A stretch of 35,238 bases of DNA from Egerieenecus sp048201975 (GCA_048201975.1 DBFBGQ010000111.1:1-35238); one strand, 5' to 3'. Positions 21,682-29,722 are shown, counted from the stretch's first letter. A program made the numbers and translations. Notes: a model not told the origin generated them from the sequence alone.

Positions 21682-22959
21682 TCAGTCCTCCACACGGATC
21701 ATGCTTTCCAGGCGGCAGACAGCGGGGTCCAGGCTGGATAGGGCTGCCTGCATGGCCTGCTCCGAGGCGGCGTGGGTGATGAACACCAGGGGTACGCGGC
21801 CGTCCTCCACGGAGCCCTTCTGCATCATGGAGGCAATGGAGACGTTCTCCTTGGCAAAGCATCCGGCCACAGCGGAGAGCACGCCCGGGGCGTCGATGGC
21901 GGAAACGCGAATGTAATACTTGGTGGTCCAGTTGTTGGTGAAGGTCAGCTCCTTGGCGGGCTCCGCCTGGTTGGCAAAGGTGGGATGCACGTGCACATCC
22001 ACCATGGCCGCGTGGAGGATGTCGCCCACCACGGCGCTGGCGGTGGGCATGTCCCCGGCGCCCCGGCCCTGGAGCATCATCTCCTTGCAGGCGTGCCCCT
22101 GAAGATAGACCGCGTTGAAGGAGCCGTCCACCGAGGAGAGGGGATGGCCCTGGGGCAGGAAGGTGGGATGCACCCGCACTTCAATGGTGTTGCCCTCCCG
22201 CTTGGCGATGGCCAGGAGCTTGAGCACATAGCCCATTTCCTTGCCGCAGGCGATGTCCATGGCCGTGACCCGGGTGATGCCCTCCCGGTAGACTGCCTTG
22301 AAGGGTACCCGGGCATGGAAGGCCAGCGAGGCCATAATGGACAGCTTGTACGCCGCGTCCAGGCCCTCCACGTCGCTGGAGGGATCCGGCTCCGCCAGGC
22401 CCAGCTGCTGGGCGTCCTTGAGCACGGCGTCGTAGCTTTCGCCCTGGGCGGACATGCGGCTGAGGATGTAGTTGGTGGTGCCGTTGATGATGCCCATCAG
22501 CTTGGTGATGCGGTTGGCCTGCAAGGGGGTCATCAGCGCGTCGATGATGGGGATAGCGGCGCAGACGCTGGCCTCGAAATACAGGCCCACGTGGTTGGCC
22601 TGGGCCGCGGCTTGCAGCTTGTGCCAGTTCAGGGCTACGGCCACCTTGTTGGCGGTGACCACGGTCTTGCCGTTTTGCAGCGCCCGAAGCAAATATTCCG
22701 TGGCGGGCTGTTCGCCGCCCATGAACTCCGCCACCAGGGAAATCTCCGGGTCGCAGAGCACGTCGTCCGGGTTGGCGGTGAGCAAGTCGTGGGGAATGGA
22801 GCAGCTGCGGGCCTTGTTTACATCCCGTACCAGCACCCGCTTGACACGGATGGCGAGCTGATCCCGGTGGGCGATTTCCGGCGCGAAGCCCTGGAGCAGC
22901 TCCCATACGCCGCCGCCCACGTTGCCGCAGCCCAAAAAGCCGATTACGATCTCTTTCAT
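21682..22959 (-). CDS. hom: Homoserine dehydrogenase
   Basis: A 425-residue enzyme that reduces aspartate semialdehyde to homoserine, the branch point to threonine and methionine. The NAD(P) motif GFLGCGNVGGG is at 8-18. The catalytic domain carries TANKVAVA, MGIINGTTNYILSRM and DVEGLDAAYKLSIMASLAF. A C-terminal ACT domain (about 350-425, YYIRVSAIDAPGVLSAVAGCFAKENVSI) suggests feedback by threonine. Its ATG overlaps the coaX stop (ATGA), so it is translated with coaX as the last gene of a panT-coaX-hom operon. This is an unusual partnership, although both pathways draw on aspartate (via beta-alanine for pantothenate). Aspartokinase is 16 kb away. Confidence 0.96.
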   Translation of the reverse strand: MKEIVIGFLGCGNVGGGVWELLQGFAPEIAHRDQLAIRVKRVLVRDVNKARSCSIPHDLLTANPDDVLCDPEISLVAEFMGGEQPATEYLLRALQNGKTVVTANKVAVALNWHKLQAAAQANHVGLYFEASVCAAIPIIDALMTPLQANRITKLMGIINGTTNYILSRMSAQGESYDAVLKDAQQLGLAEPDPSSDVEGLDAAYKLSIMASLAFHARVPFKAVYREGITRVTAMDIACGKEMGYVLKLLAIAKREGNTIEVRVHPTFLPQGHPLSSVDGSFNAVYLQGHACKEMMLQGRGAGDMPTASAVVGDILHAAMVDVHVHPTFANQAEPAKELTFTNNWTTKYYIRVSAIDAPGVLSAVAGCFAKENVSIASMMQKGSVEDGRVPLVFITHAASEQAMQAALSSLDPAVCRLESMIRVED

Positions 22960-23744
22960 TTTCCGTCCCTTCCTTCCATGCGGTTGCGTTCGTAGATCAG
23001 CCGCAGCCCCTTGAGGGTCAAGAGGCCGTCCAGCTTGTCGATGACCTTGGATTCCTCGCTAATGAGCACCGCCATGCCGCCGGTAGCCACCACCATGGCG
23101 TCCTTGCGGCCCAGCTCCTGCTTGATCTTGTGCACAATGTGGCTCACCAGGCCCACGTAGCCGTAGTACATGCCGGATTGCAGGTTGGTCAGCGTGGTGC
23201 GGCCGATGACGTTGTCGGGCTTGGCGATGGCGAAGCGGGGGAGCTTGGCGGTGCCGGAGACCAGCGCCTCGGAGGCCACCTTGATGCCCGGACAGATGCA
23301 GCCGCCCAGGAAGGAACCCTCCTCGTCCACCACGCCGAAGGTGGTGGCGGTGCCAAAGTCGATGTAGATGCAGGGCCCGCCATACTCGGTATAGGCGGCC
23401 ACCGCGTTGGCGATGCGGTCGCTGCCCAGCTCCCGGGGGTTCTCATACTTGATATTGATACCGGTCTTGATGCCCGGAGCCACCACCATGGGCTGCAGGT
23501 GGAAGTAATTCTGGCACATGTGCTCGATGGTAAAGTTGATGGTGGGGACCACGCTGGAGATGGCAATGCCTTCCACGTCCGCAGGGGATACGCCCTCGTG
23601 GGCAAAGAGGTTGCACAGCAGGATGCCGTATTCGTCGGAGGTATAGGTGGAGTTGGTGGAAACCCGCCAGTATTTCACCATTTGGTCTCCGTCGAACAGC
23701 GCGGTTTTGATGTTGGTATTGCCGATGTCCAGCGTAAAGATCAT
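22956..23744 (-). CDS. coaX: Type III pantothenate kinase
   Basis: A 262-residue ASKHA-fold kinase that phosphorylates pantothenate, the first step to coenzyme A. Type III enzymes are not feedback-inhibited by CoA. The signatures are TLDIGNTNIKTALFDGD (start), PRELGSDRIANAVAAY, IYIDFGTATTFGVVD and FLGGCICPGIKVASEAL. The ATG at 23744 follows GGGAGG and gives the family N-terminus; longer starts add residues without similarity. The gene lies between the ECF S component and hom, overlapping hom by four bases. Confidence 0.95.
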   Translation of the reverse strand: MIFTLDIGNTNIKTALFDGDQMVKYWRVSTNSTYTSDEYGILLCNLFAHEGVSPADVEGIAISSVVPTINFTIEHMCQNYFHLQPMVVAPGIKTGINIKYENPRELGSDRIANAVAAYTEYGGPCIYIDFGTATTFGVVDEEGSFLGGCICPGIKVASEALVSGTAKLPRFAIAKPDNVIGRTTLTNLQSGMYYGYVGLVSHIVHKIKQELGRKDAMVVATGGMAVLISEESKVIDKLDGLLTLKGLRLIYERNRMEGRDGK

Positions 23745-23824
23745 GGATAGCCTCCCGCACAACCGCTCCGCCCGGCGGCGGAGGGGAAAATATCCGGGAG
23801 GGACGCACCCTCCCGGAGCAAGGT

Positions 23825-24400
23825 TCAGTTCCGGCGCTTCAGGCCGCGCAGGGCCAGCAAAATGGGCGTGCAGAGCACCGCCGCCGCCACGGCCTCGCAG
23901 CTGCCGGCAATCAGCGCCGTGCCGCCGATGAGGCTCAGCACCGAGGCGGTATCAATGCCGCACAGCACGTAGAACAGGAGCATCAGCCCCAGGTAGCAGA
24001 CCGTATTGGTCAGGGAACCGCATACCGCCGCCACGCCCACGGCCAGGTTTTCCCGCTTGCCCCGCAGGCGGGCGTGCACCCCGCAGGCCACCAGCGGCAC
24101 CAGCAGCCGGGGCAGTATGCTCATCACCGCCACCAGCGCCGGGGAGGCGCCCATCAGCGTGCTCACCAGCGCCGAGGGCTTCATCAGCGCCGAAATGAAA
24201 CTGGTCAGGCCGAAGGCCAGGCCCAGCACTAGGCCGCTTTTCCAGCCCATGTACAGCGCGCCCACGACCACCGGCACGCACAGAATCGTCACGTTGATGA
24301 AGCCCAGGGGAATTAGGCCCAGGGGCGTGAAGCCCAGCAGCACAATCAACGCCACAAACAATGCCAGCAGTACCAGGTTCCCAAGTTTTTTCCGTTCCAT
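23825..24400 (-). CDS. ECF transporter S component, probably pantothenate-specific
   Basis: A 191-residue integral membrane protein with about six helices, typical of ECF S components (PF12822-type). The region LLGFTPLGLIPLGFINVTILCVPVVVGALYMG resembles PanT-type proteins. It binds the vitamin and docks on the shared EcfA/A'/T module, which is not encoded here. It is the first gene of the operon with coaX, which directly supports pantothenate as the substrate (inference). The ribosome site GGAGGG precedes the ATG. Confidence 0.82.
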   Translation of the reverse strand: MERKKLGNLVLLALFVALIVLLGFTPLGLIPLGFINVTILCVPVVVGALYMGWKSGLVLGLAFGLTSFISALMKPSALVSTLMGASPALVAVMSILPRLLVPLVACGVHARLRGKRENLAVGVAAVCGSLTNTVCYLGLMLLFYVLCGIDTASVLSLIGGTALIAGSCEAVAAAVLCTPILLALRGLKRRN

Positions 24401-24470
24401 GGTTTGTCCCTCCGTTCAGGCTCCCGGTGGGGATGCCCTACGCATGTGAATTACCGCTTTCCTCCTGCGC

Positions 24471-24509
24471 CGTGAAACGTCGGGGGCCGAAGCTCCCCGC
24501 GAAACGTCA
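24471..24509 (-). promoter_or_regulatory. Leader element: direct repeats around a UUCG hairpin
   Basis: In the leader of the panT-coaX-hom operon two near-identical 12-mers (24471-24482 and 24498-24509, minus-strand core GACGTTTC) flank a GC stem closed by a CUUCGG tetraloop. It matches no riboswitch class I know. It could be an RNA control element or a protein-binding site, or chance. Confidence 0.35.
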
Positions 24510-24527
24510 GGGAAAAGGGGTTGCTTC

Positions 24528-24556
24528 ATTATACAAGGGCCGAAAGAAAATGTAAA
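24528..24556 (-). promoter_or_regulatory. Strong sigma-A promoter of the panT-coaX-hom operon
   Basis: On the minus strand: TTTACA (24556-24551), a 17-base spacer and a perfect TATAAT (24533-24528). The leader to the ATG at 24400 is about 120 bases and contains the repeat/hairpin element at 24471-24509. Confidence 0.85.
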
Positions 24557-24630
24557 GGGAAAGACAGGGAAGATACATCCGGCTACGCCCTATGACGACA
24601 GAATCCGGAGGTTTTCGACCTTCTTTCGCC

Positions 24631-24659
24631 TTGCGGCCCCGCGGGCTTTTTGCTATACT
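24631..24659 (+). promoter_or_regulatory. Predicted promoter of the coiled-coil/pseudo-signal-peptidase pair
   Basis: TTGCGG (24631-24636), a 17-base spacer, TATACT (24654-24659). GGAGG at 24676-24680 precedes the ATG at 24690. It is divergent from the panT promoter, with about 75 bases between the two -35 boxes. Confidence 0.7.
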
Positions 24660-24689
24660 GAAACCAATCAACCGCGGAGGATACCGTGC

Positions 24690-25319
24690 ATGGATCAGGT
24701 AAAGCGTCTTATGCATATGCACAAGCTGGAGCTGCTGGGGTTGCTCCAGGAGGTTACAGAGGAAAACGAGCGTCTGCGCGCCAATTGCCATCAGCTGGAA
24801 GAGGCCAACGCCAGGCTTGCCCTGAGCAACCATGAGCTCAGCGCGGAATGCGACGCGCTTCATGATGCCCTGACGGAGCTGCGCCGGGAGCGGGAGGAGG
24901 CCGGCGCAACGCCGGAACCGGCGCCTTTTGCATCCACGGAGGCCGCCTATGGGTTGCCGCAGCTTCCGGAGGCTCCGCCGGAGCCCCTCCCGCAGGCACA
25001 GGCAGAGCCGTTGCCCTTGGGCAGTTTTGCGGAGGCGATGGTGGCTGTGGAGCAGATTGTGGCCCACACCCAAGCGGCGGCGGACGCCTATTTGGAGCGT
25101 TGCCGTACCGGGACGGAGGATTGCCGGGCCCAGGCGGAAGAGGCGCTGGCGCAGGCCAGGCGTCAGGCGGAGGCGATTCTGCAGCAGGCCCGAACCCAGA
25201 AGGCGGCCCTGGAGCGGGAGACCCGGGAGGCAGGCAACCGCCTGCGGGGAGAGATGCAGCGGCTGAACCAATTTATGACCACCATGGAACCGGTGGAGAA
25301 AATGGAGGGAGACCCGTGA
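24690..25319 (+). CDS. Coiled-coil protein coupled to a signal-peptidase homologue
   Basis: A 209-residue soluble protein of unknown function. A first coiled coil (about 10-72, EENERLRANCHQLEEANARL) is followed by a Pro/Ala-rich linker (73-112) and a second long helix (about 113-200, QAEEALAQARRQAEAILQQA). The second helix resembles the tail helices of DivIVA/GpsB-type or ATP-synthase b-type proteins, but the DivIVA lipid-binding domain is absent. Its stop overlaps the next GTG by four bases, so both proteins are probably made in step and may interact. No membrane segment or signal peptide is seen. Confidence 0.7.
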   Translation: MDQVKRLMHMHKLELLGLLQEVTEENERLRANCHQLEEANARLALSNHELSAECDALHDALTELRREREEAGATPEPAPFASTEAAYGLPQLPEAPPEPLPQAQAEPLPLGSFAEAMVAVEQIVAHTQAAADAYLERCRTGTEDCRAQAEEALAQARRQAEAILQQARTQKAALERETREAGNRLRGEMQRLNQFMTTMEPVEKMEGDP

Positions 25320-25909
25320 CCAGGCTGATGGACCGCCCCGATACGCAAGCCATTGCCCAGGCGAGGGAACGTTATGCCCGGAGGAGAAGGCGCCGCCGGG
25401 CGCTGCTGGGCTGCCTGACTGCTGTGGCGCTGATTGCCGCGCTGGTGCTGGCGGCAGGGCTTACGGTGGCCAAGCCCCTGTGGATGACAGAAGACGGCAT
25501 GTCCCCCACCCTGGAGGCCGGAACTCTGGTGCTGTACAATGGTTTGCAGACCGTTCCCGCCCGGGGGGATGTGGTGGTTTCCACGGTGGAGAGCCCGGCA
25601 GGAGGCATGCTGGTGCGCCGGGTGATCGGCCTGCCGGGAGACCGGGTGCGGGTGGACCGGAATACCGGCGTGGTGACGGTCAACGGCGAACCCCTGCGGG
25701 AGAGCTATGTATCCTGCCTGGGTGTGGGCAACATGGATATCGAGGACGAGACCCTGGTGCCGGAGGGGGAGGTGTTCGTCCTGGGGGACGAACGGCTTTC
25801 CGCGCTGGACAGCCGGCAGCGGAGCATTGGCACGCTGCCGGTGGAAACGCTCCTGGGCAAGGTGTGGCTTCGGCTATGGCCCCTGGAATATGCCGGTACG
25901 GTGGAATAG
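25316..25909 (+). CDS. Signal peptidase I homologue lacking the catalytic Ser and Lys
   Basis: A 197-residue S26-family protein with a basic N-terminus (RRRRRRR at 22-28) and one membrane anchor (about 29-51). The family boxes are present but altered. Box B, normally SMxPT, is G61-M62-S63-P64-T65, so Gly replaces the nucleophile. Box D, normally VKRxxGLPGD, is V100-R101-R102-V-I-GLPGD, so Arg replaces the general-base Lys. Box E (GDERLSALDSR) is close to GDNRxxSxDSR. It is predicted to be catalytically dead, perhaps binding signal peptides or acting as a scaffold with the coiled-coil partner. The GTG at 25316, after GGAGGG, overlaps the upstream stop; ATG 25328 is a possible alternative. Confidence 0.82.
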   Translation: MTRLMDRPDTQAIAQARERYARRRRRRRALLGCLTAVALIAALVLAAGLTVAKPLWMTEDGMSPTLEAGTLVLYNGLQTVPARGDVVVSTVESPAGGMLVRRVIGLPGDRVRVDRNTGVVTVNGEPLRESYVSCLGVGNMDIEDETLVPEGEVFVLGDERLSALDSRQRSIGTLPVETLLGKVWLRLWPLEYAGTVE

Positions 25910-25927
25910 CCCCGAAGACACGGACAC

Positions 25928-25975
25928 AAAAAACGCCCCGCCGCGGAGCGCCTGCGCGTTCCTGCCGGCGGGGCG
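25928..25975 (-). terminator. Terminator of the sugar-ABC operon (minus strand)
   Basis: CGCCCCGCCG (25934-25943) pairs perfectly with CGGCGGGGCG (25966-25975). On the minus strand the stem is followed by TTTTTT. It lies 6 bases after the last permease stop and may also serve the converging + strand gene. Confidence 0.88.
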
Positions 25976-25981
25976 CGTCCG

Positions 25982-26872
25982 TTATCCCTTGACCGCCCCA
26001 ATCATAATGCCTTTGATGAAATAGCGCTGCAGGAAGGGGTAAATCATCAGCACGGGTAGCACCGTGATCATGGTGACCGTCATGCGCACCCCTGTGGGAG
26101 TCAGGGTCAGCATGCGCTCGTCGACGTTTCCTTTCTCCAGCTGCTCCGCAATGCGCTCCGCCTCGTTGAGGTAGCGGTAGAGGGTGTATTGCAGCGTGGT
26201 GAGGCTATCCTTGGTGAAGGTGTAGATGTGGTTGTCAAACCAGGAGTTCCACTGCCCCACGGAGGCGTACACCGCAATGGTGGCCACGATGGGCAGGGAC
26301 ATGGGCAGAATGATGCGCAGGAAAATGGTCAGCACCCCTGCGCCGTCCAGCATGGCGCTTTCCTCCACCGAGGCGGGTAGCTGTTCCACATACGTCTTGA
26401 TGAGAATGATGTAATACGCGCTAACCAGGGAGGGCAGAATATATACCCAGAAGTTGTTGGTCAGGCCATAGGCCTTGATTACCAGAAAGGTGGGAATCAA
26501 ACCGCCTGAAACATACATGGTGACGGTTACCATGCGGTAGAGCACCTTGCGCAGAGGCATCTGTTCCTTGGTGAACAGGTAGCCCAGCAGCATGCAGCAC
26601 ATGACCGTACCGATGGTGCCCACCACCGTGCGCGCCACCGATACGCCGAAGGCGCGGAAGATGCCCTCCAACTGCATGACCTGGGCATAGTTGCTCAGCG
26701 TGGGCTGATAGGGCAGGATCAACCCCTTGCCGGCCATATGCGTGCCGCTGAGGGACTGGATAAAGATGTACCACAGCGGATATGCGCACAGCAGAATGCA
26801 CAGGGTAAAAAAGATATAGTTGACCACGGAGAACGCGATGCGGCTTTTGCTTTCCTTGATGTGGGATGCCAT
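25982..26872 (-). CDS. Carbohydrate ABC transporter permease (LplC/YtcP type)
   Basis: A 296-residue inner-membrane permease of the MalG/LplC branch with six predicted helices. The cytoplasmic EAA loop, which contacts the ATPase, reads VEESAMLDGAGVLTIFLRIILPMSLP. The typical ending YPFLQRYFIKGIMIGAVKG is present. It pairs with the LplB-like permease 15 bases upstream. No ATPase gene is in the operon; such systems usually share an MsmX-type ATPase made elsewhere. Ribosome site GAGGAGG. Substrate: see the solute-binding protein. Confidence 0.94.
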   Translation of the reverse strand: MASHIKESKSRIAFSVVNYIFFTLCILLCAYPLWYIFIQSLSGTHMAGKGLILPYQPTLSNYAQVMQLEGIFRAFGVSVARTVVGTIGTVMCCMLLGYLFTKEQMPLRKVLYRMVTVTMYVSGGLIPTFLVIKAYGLTNNFWVYILPSLVSAYYIILIKTYVEQLPASVEESAMLDGAGVLTIFLRIILPMSLPIVATIAVYASVGQWNSWFDNHIYTFTKDSLTTLQYTLYRYLNEAERIAEQLEKGNVDERMLTLTPTGVRMTVTMITVLPVLMIYPFLQRYFIKGIMIGAVKG

Positions 26873-26887
26873 CGTTTCTCCACCTCC

Positions 26888-27805
26888 TCAGACAATGGAA
26901 TTGCCGCGTACCTTGCGGGCGGTGGCGTTGGCGATAAACAGCAGCGTAATGCTGATGATGGACTTGAGTATGCCCACGGCAATGGCGTAGGAATAGTCCC
27001 CCTGCTGCAGGCCCAGCCGGTACACGAACAGATCCAGCACCTCAATTTTGTTATAGACGATGTTGTTTTTGAACTGATAGTACTGATCCATGCCGGTGTT
27101 GACAAAGTTGGAGATGTTCAGGAGCATCATGACCGTAAAGGTGGGGAGCAGGCTGGGCAGCGTGATGGACAGGGCGCAGCGCAGCCGGCCCGCGCCGTCC
27201 ACATAGGCCGCTTCGTAGAGCTCCTGGTCAATGCCGGCCACGGCGGCGATGTAGATAATGGAGCTCCATCCCACGCTTTTCCACTGGGTGATCAGCGTCT
27301 GAAACCAGTATACGGCATTGCGGTCCGTGAGCAGCGACTGGCTCTTCATGCCCATCATGGACAGGAGCTGATTCAGCATGCCTTCCCGGCTGAAAATGGA
27401 GAAAAACACGGAATAGACGATCACCCAGCTGATGAAGTGCGGCAGGGTGGTGATCACCTGGGAAGCCTTGCGGAAAAACGGATGGTTGATTTCGTTGAGC
27501 AGTATGGCCAGCAGCATGGGCAGCGGCAGGCATAAAAATCCCAGCAGGGAGAAAATGGCGGTGTTTTTCAGGGCTCGGGCGGTGTTGGCGTTGGTGATGA
27601 GAATCTGAAAATATTTCAGGCCAACAAATTCGCAATCCCACAGGGCGTAGCCGGGCTTGTATTCAAATAAGGCCAGGGACCAGCCCAGCAGCGGGACGTA
27701 ACTGAAGAGAAAGACCACCACCATCAGCGGCAGGGCCAGGAAAAAGAGATTCCAGGCCCTTTTCCTCTTTTTGGGCTTCAAGGAAGCGGCGGTAGCAATA
27801 TGCAT
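26888..27805 (-). CDS. Carbohydrate ABC transporter permease (LplB/YteP type)
   Basis: A 305-residue permease of the MalF/LplB branch. A basic N-terminus (KPKKRKR) leads into the first helix; FSYVPLLGWSLALFEYKPG is typical of LplB/YteP. The EAA loop is LYEAAYVDGAGRLRCALSITLPSLLP. The ending QGDYSYAIAVGILKSIISITLLFIANATARKVRGNSI is a family hallmark. It forms the transmembrane channel together with the downstream LplC-like protein. A 13-bp hairpin lies between this gene and the binding-protein gene. Confidence 0.94.
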   Translation of the reverse strand: MHIATAASLKPKKRKRAWNLFFLALPLMVVVFLFSYVPLLGWSLALFEYKPGYALWDCEFVGLKYFQILITNANTARALKNTAIFSLLGFLCLPLPMLLAILLNEINHPFFRKASQVITTLPHFISWVIVYSVFFSIFSREGMLNQLLSMMGMKSQSLLTDRNAVYWFQTLITQWKSVGWSSIIYIAAVAGIDQELYEAAYVDGAGRLRCALSITLPSLLPTFTVMMLLNISNFVNTGMDQYYQFKNNIVYNKIEVLDLFVYRLGLQQGDYSYAIAVGILKSIISITLLFIANATARKVRGNSIV

Positions 27806-27835
27806 GGGAACGCCTCGCTTTCATTCAGGAAGTAA

Positions 27836-27868
27836 GAGAGGACAAGGCGGCGCTTGCCTTGCCCTCTC
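27836..27868 (-). promoter_or_regulatory. Intercistronic hairpin between binding-protein and permease genes
   Basis: 27836-27848 pairs with 27856-27868 over 13 bp; the single A-C mismatch on the + strand is a G-U pair in the minus-strand RNA. There is no T-tract. Such stems commonly protect the 3' end of the binding-protein message or reduce read-through, giving more binding protein than permease. Confidence 0.75.
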
Positions 27869-27891
27869 CTGATCAGATGAACCGGCGGGGA

Positions 27892-29628
27892 TTACTTGTA
27901 GTTGGCCTCGATATAGGCTTCCTTGGCTTCGTCGAAGATGGGCTGCATCTCGGCCTTCACGGCGTTGAACTGCTCCTCGGCCCAGGCCCAGGCGGTGGGC
28001 TCGCCGGCGGCCTCCAGTTCGCTGAGAATGCGGGCCTGAATGTCCGCATATTCCTCGTCGCTCTCAGCCATGACCAGCTCGGGAATGGCCATTTCGCAGA
28101 TTTTCGCGCATTCATCCATGATGCGCTGGATGTCCATGGGCACGTTGTTGATGCCCGTGGCGATCATCTGGCCGTAATCACCCACCACGGAGATGGTCTT
28201 GCCGTCCTTCACCAGCTGCATGAAGGCGTCCGCATGGGTCTCCTGGCCATAGGTGGCGGCCACATCCGCCAGCAGGGGGTTGAGCACCTTGGCGCGGTTT
28301 TCCGTCATGCGTCCCAGGTCGTAGGGGTAGCCGTCCGGGTGCATGGCGCCGCCCTGGTAGATGGTCCACTCGGTGAACTGGCCCTGAATGCCGGTAGCCA
28401 GCTTGTATTCGTCGGTGCCGCTGCCGTAGGTGGTCAGGTCGTTGAAATACTTTTCGGTGAGGTAGGGCACGCCGTTCTCGTCATAGTCCCAATCCACACC
28501 CTGCACGCCGTTGTAGATCATGCGGATCACGTCCGGGTCGTGGAAGAAGTCAATGACCTTCAGCGCGTTTTCGATGTTGTTGCTCTTGGCGTTGACGAAG
28601 ATGTTGTCGGAGGGCATATTGCCGGTGAGCATGAGCTTATCGGCGAAAACGAATGTGGCGGGGGTGGGCAGGCTAACGATGCCCGTCAGGGTGTTGGGGT
28701 CGGCCTTGGAGGCTTCCGCGTAGATTTCGGCGCCTTCATAGGGGGGCGCGGCCACATAGCGGTTGGCCGTGTACTTGGCCTGGAGCTCAGCCCGGGTCAT
28801 GATGAAGCTGTCGGGGTCCAGCAGCCCTTCACGCCAGCACTTGTTCCAGAATTCCATGGCCGTCCAGTAGGCGGAGCGATCGAAATTGGTGTAGCCGTTG
28901 TACAGGGTGGTGTCTTCCCAGCTGCTCATGTACATGGTTCCGCCCCAGATCCAGGGATTCAGGCCGCCGCTTTCCATCAGCTGGCAGCCCATCTGGTACC
29001 AGCGGGCGTACAGGTTGCAGGTGGCAATGCCGTACACCTGCTCGCCGTTCTCGTTTTCAGGGTACAGCGCCACCATGTCCTTCATCACCTGGATGAAGTC
29101 GTCCATGTTGTTGATCTCCGGGCAACCCAGCTCCTTGTAGAGGTCCCAGCGCACGCGGATGCCCCAGGAGGAGTTGTCGTCGCCGCCGGCGGATTCCGGG
29201 CCGATGCCCGGGGCCAGGAAATACAGCCCGCCCTCTTCGCCGCCCAGCAGCAGCTTGGACAGCTCATTGCTGGCGGTGTAGATGTCCAGGGAAAGGTTGG
29301 GCATTTGATCCATGTAATCGTTCAGGTTCAGTGCTAGACCGTTGTCCAGCACGGTGGTGAGGTAATCCGGTCCGCAGGTGACGATGTCGGGCAGTTCACC
29401 GCCGGCCATCAGCAGCGCAAACTGGTCCGTGTCGTAGTACTGGAAATCCAGCTCGATGTTGTGCTGCTCTTTGAGCAGCTTCAGCTCGTTGGAGCTAGGC
29501 CACGTATCGTCCAGGCCTTCCGTGTGCCAGAAGGCCACGGTGACCACTGCGGGGCTTTCCGCCAGGGCGGCGGGCAGCATGGATAGCAGAATGGCCAGCG
29601 CGAGAAAAACGCTCCCTAGTTTCTTCAT
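27892..29628 (-). CDS. Extracellular solute-binding protein (LplA/YtcQ type)
   Basis: A 578-residue large solute-binding protein for an oligosaccharide ABC importer. The signal peptide (1-29) ends PAALAES and contains no Cys, so it is not a lipoprotein as most Firmicute relatives are. The mature start VVTVAFWHTEGLDDTW, then LKLLKEQHNIELDFQYYDTDQFALLMAGGELPDIV, follows the LplA/YtcQ family. LplABC-type systems with YesMN control often import pectin-, rhamnogalacturonan- or xylan-derived oligosaccharides; which one cannot be read here. The ATG at 29628 is chosen for its signal peptide and ribosome site (AGGGGA). It has its own promoter at 29694-29722. Confidence 0.92.
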   Translation of the reverse strand: MKKLGSVFLALAILLSMLPAALAESPAVVTVAFWHTEGLDDTWPSSNELKLLKEQHNIELDFQYYDTDQFALLMAGGELPDIVTCGPDYLTTVLDNGLALNLNDYMDQMPNLSLDIYTASNELSKLLLGGEEGGLYFLAPGIGPESAGGDDNSSWGIRVRWDLYKELGCPEINNMDDFIQVMKDMVALYPENENGEQVYGIATCNLYARWYQMGCQLMESGGLNPWIWGGTMYMSSWEDTTLYNGYTNFDRSAYWTAMEFWNKCWREGLLDPDSFIMTRAELQAKYTANRYVAAPPYEGAEIYAEASKADPNTLTGIVSLPTPATFVFADKLMLTGNMPSDNIFVNAKSNNIENALKVIDFFHDPDVIRMIYNGVQGVDWDYDENGVPYLTEKYFNDLTTYGSGTDEYKLATGIQGQFTEWTIYQGGAMHPDGYPYDLGRMTENRAKVLNPLLADVAATYGQETHADAFMQLVKDGKTISVVGDYGQMIATGINNVPMDIQRIMDECAKICEMAIPELVMAESDEEYADIQARILSELEAAGEPTAWAWAEEQFNAVKAEMQPIFDEAKEAYIEANYK

Positions 29629-29693
29629 GTTCTTGTCCCCTCCCATTGTTGATAGGTTGTGTTTCCATTGCCGACAACGCGCTCTTTACCGTC

Positions 29694-29722
29694 ATTGTAG
29701 CCTGCGGGAAAAGGAAATTCAA
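29694..29722 (-). promoter_or_regulatory. Predicted promoter of the solute-binding-protein gene
   Basis: On the minus strand: TTGAAT (29722-29717), a 17-base spacer, TACAAT (29699-29694). It lies in the 177-base gap after the sensor kinase gene and should allow transport genes to be expressed above the kinase/regulator genes. It is a likely target of the YesN-type regulator, though no binding site can be named. Confidence 0.75.

Noticed and set aside
24690..25319. DivIVA paralogue
   Set aside because: The second helix resembles DivIVA tails, but the N-terminal lipid-binding signature seen at 11497 is absent; only a general coiled coil can be supported.
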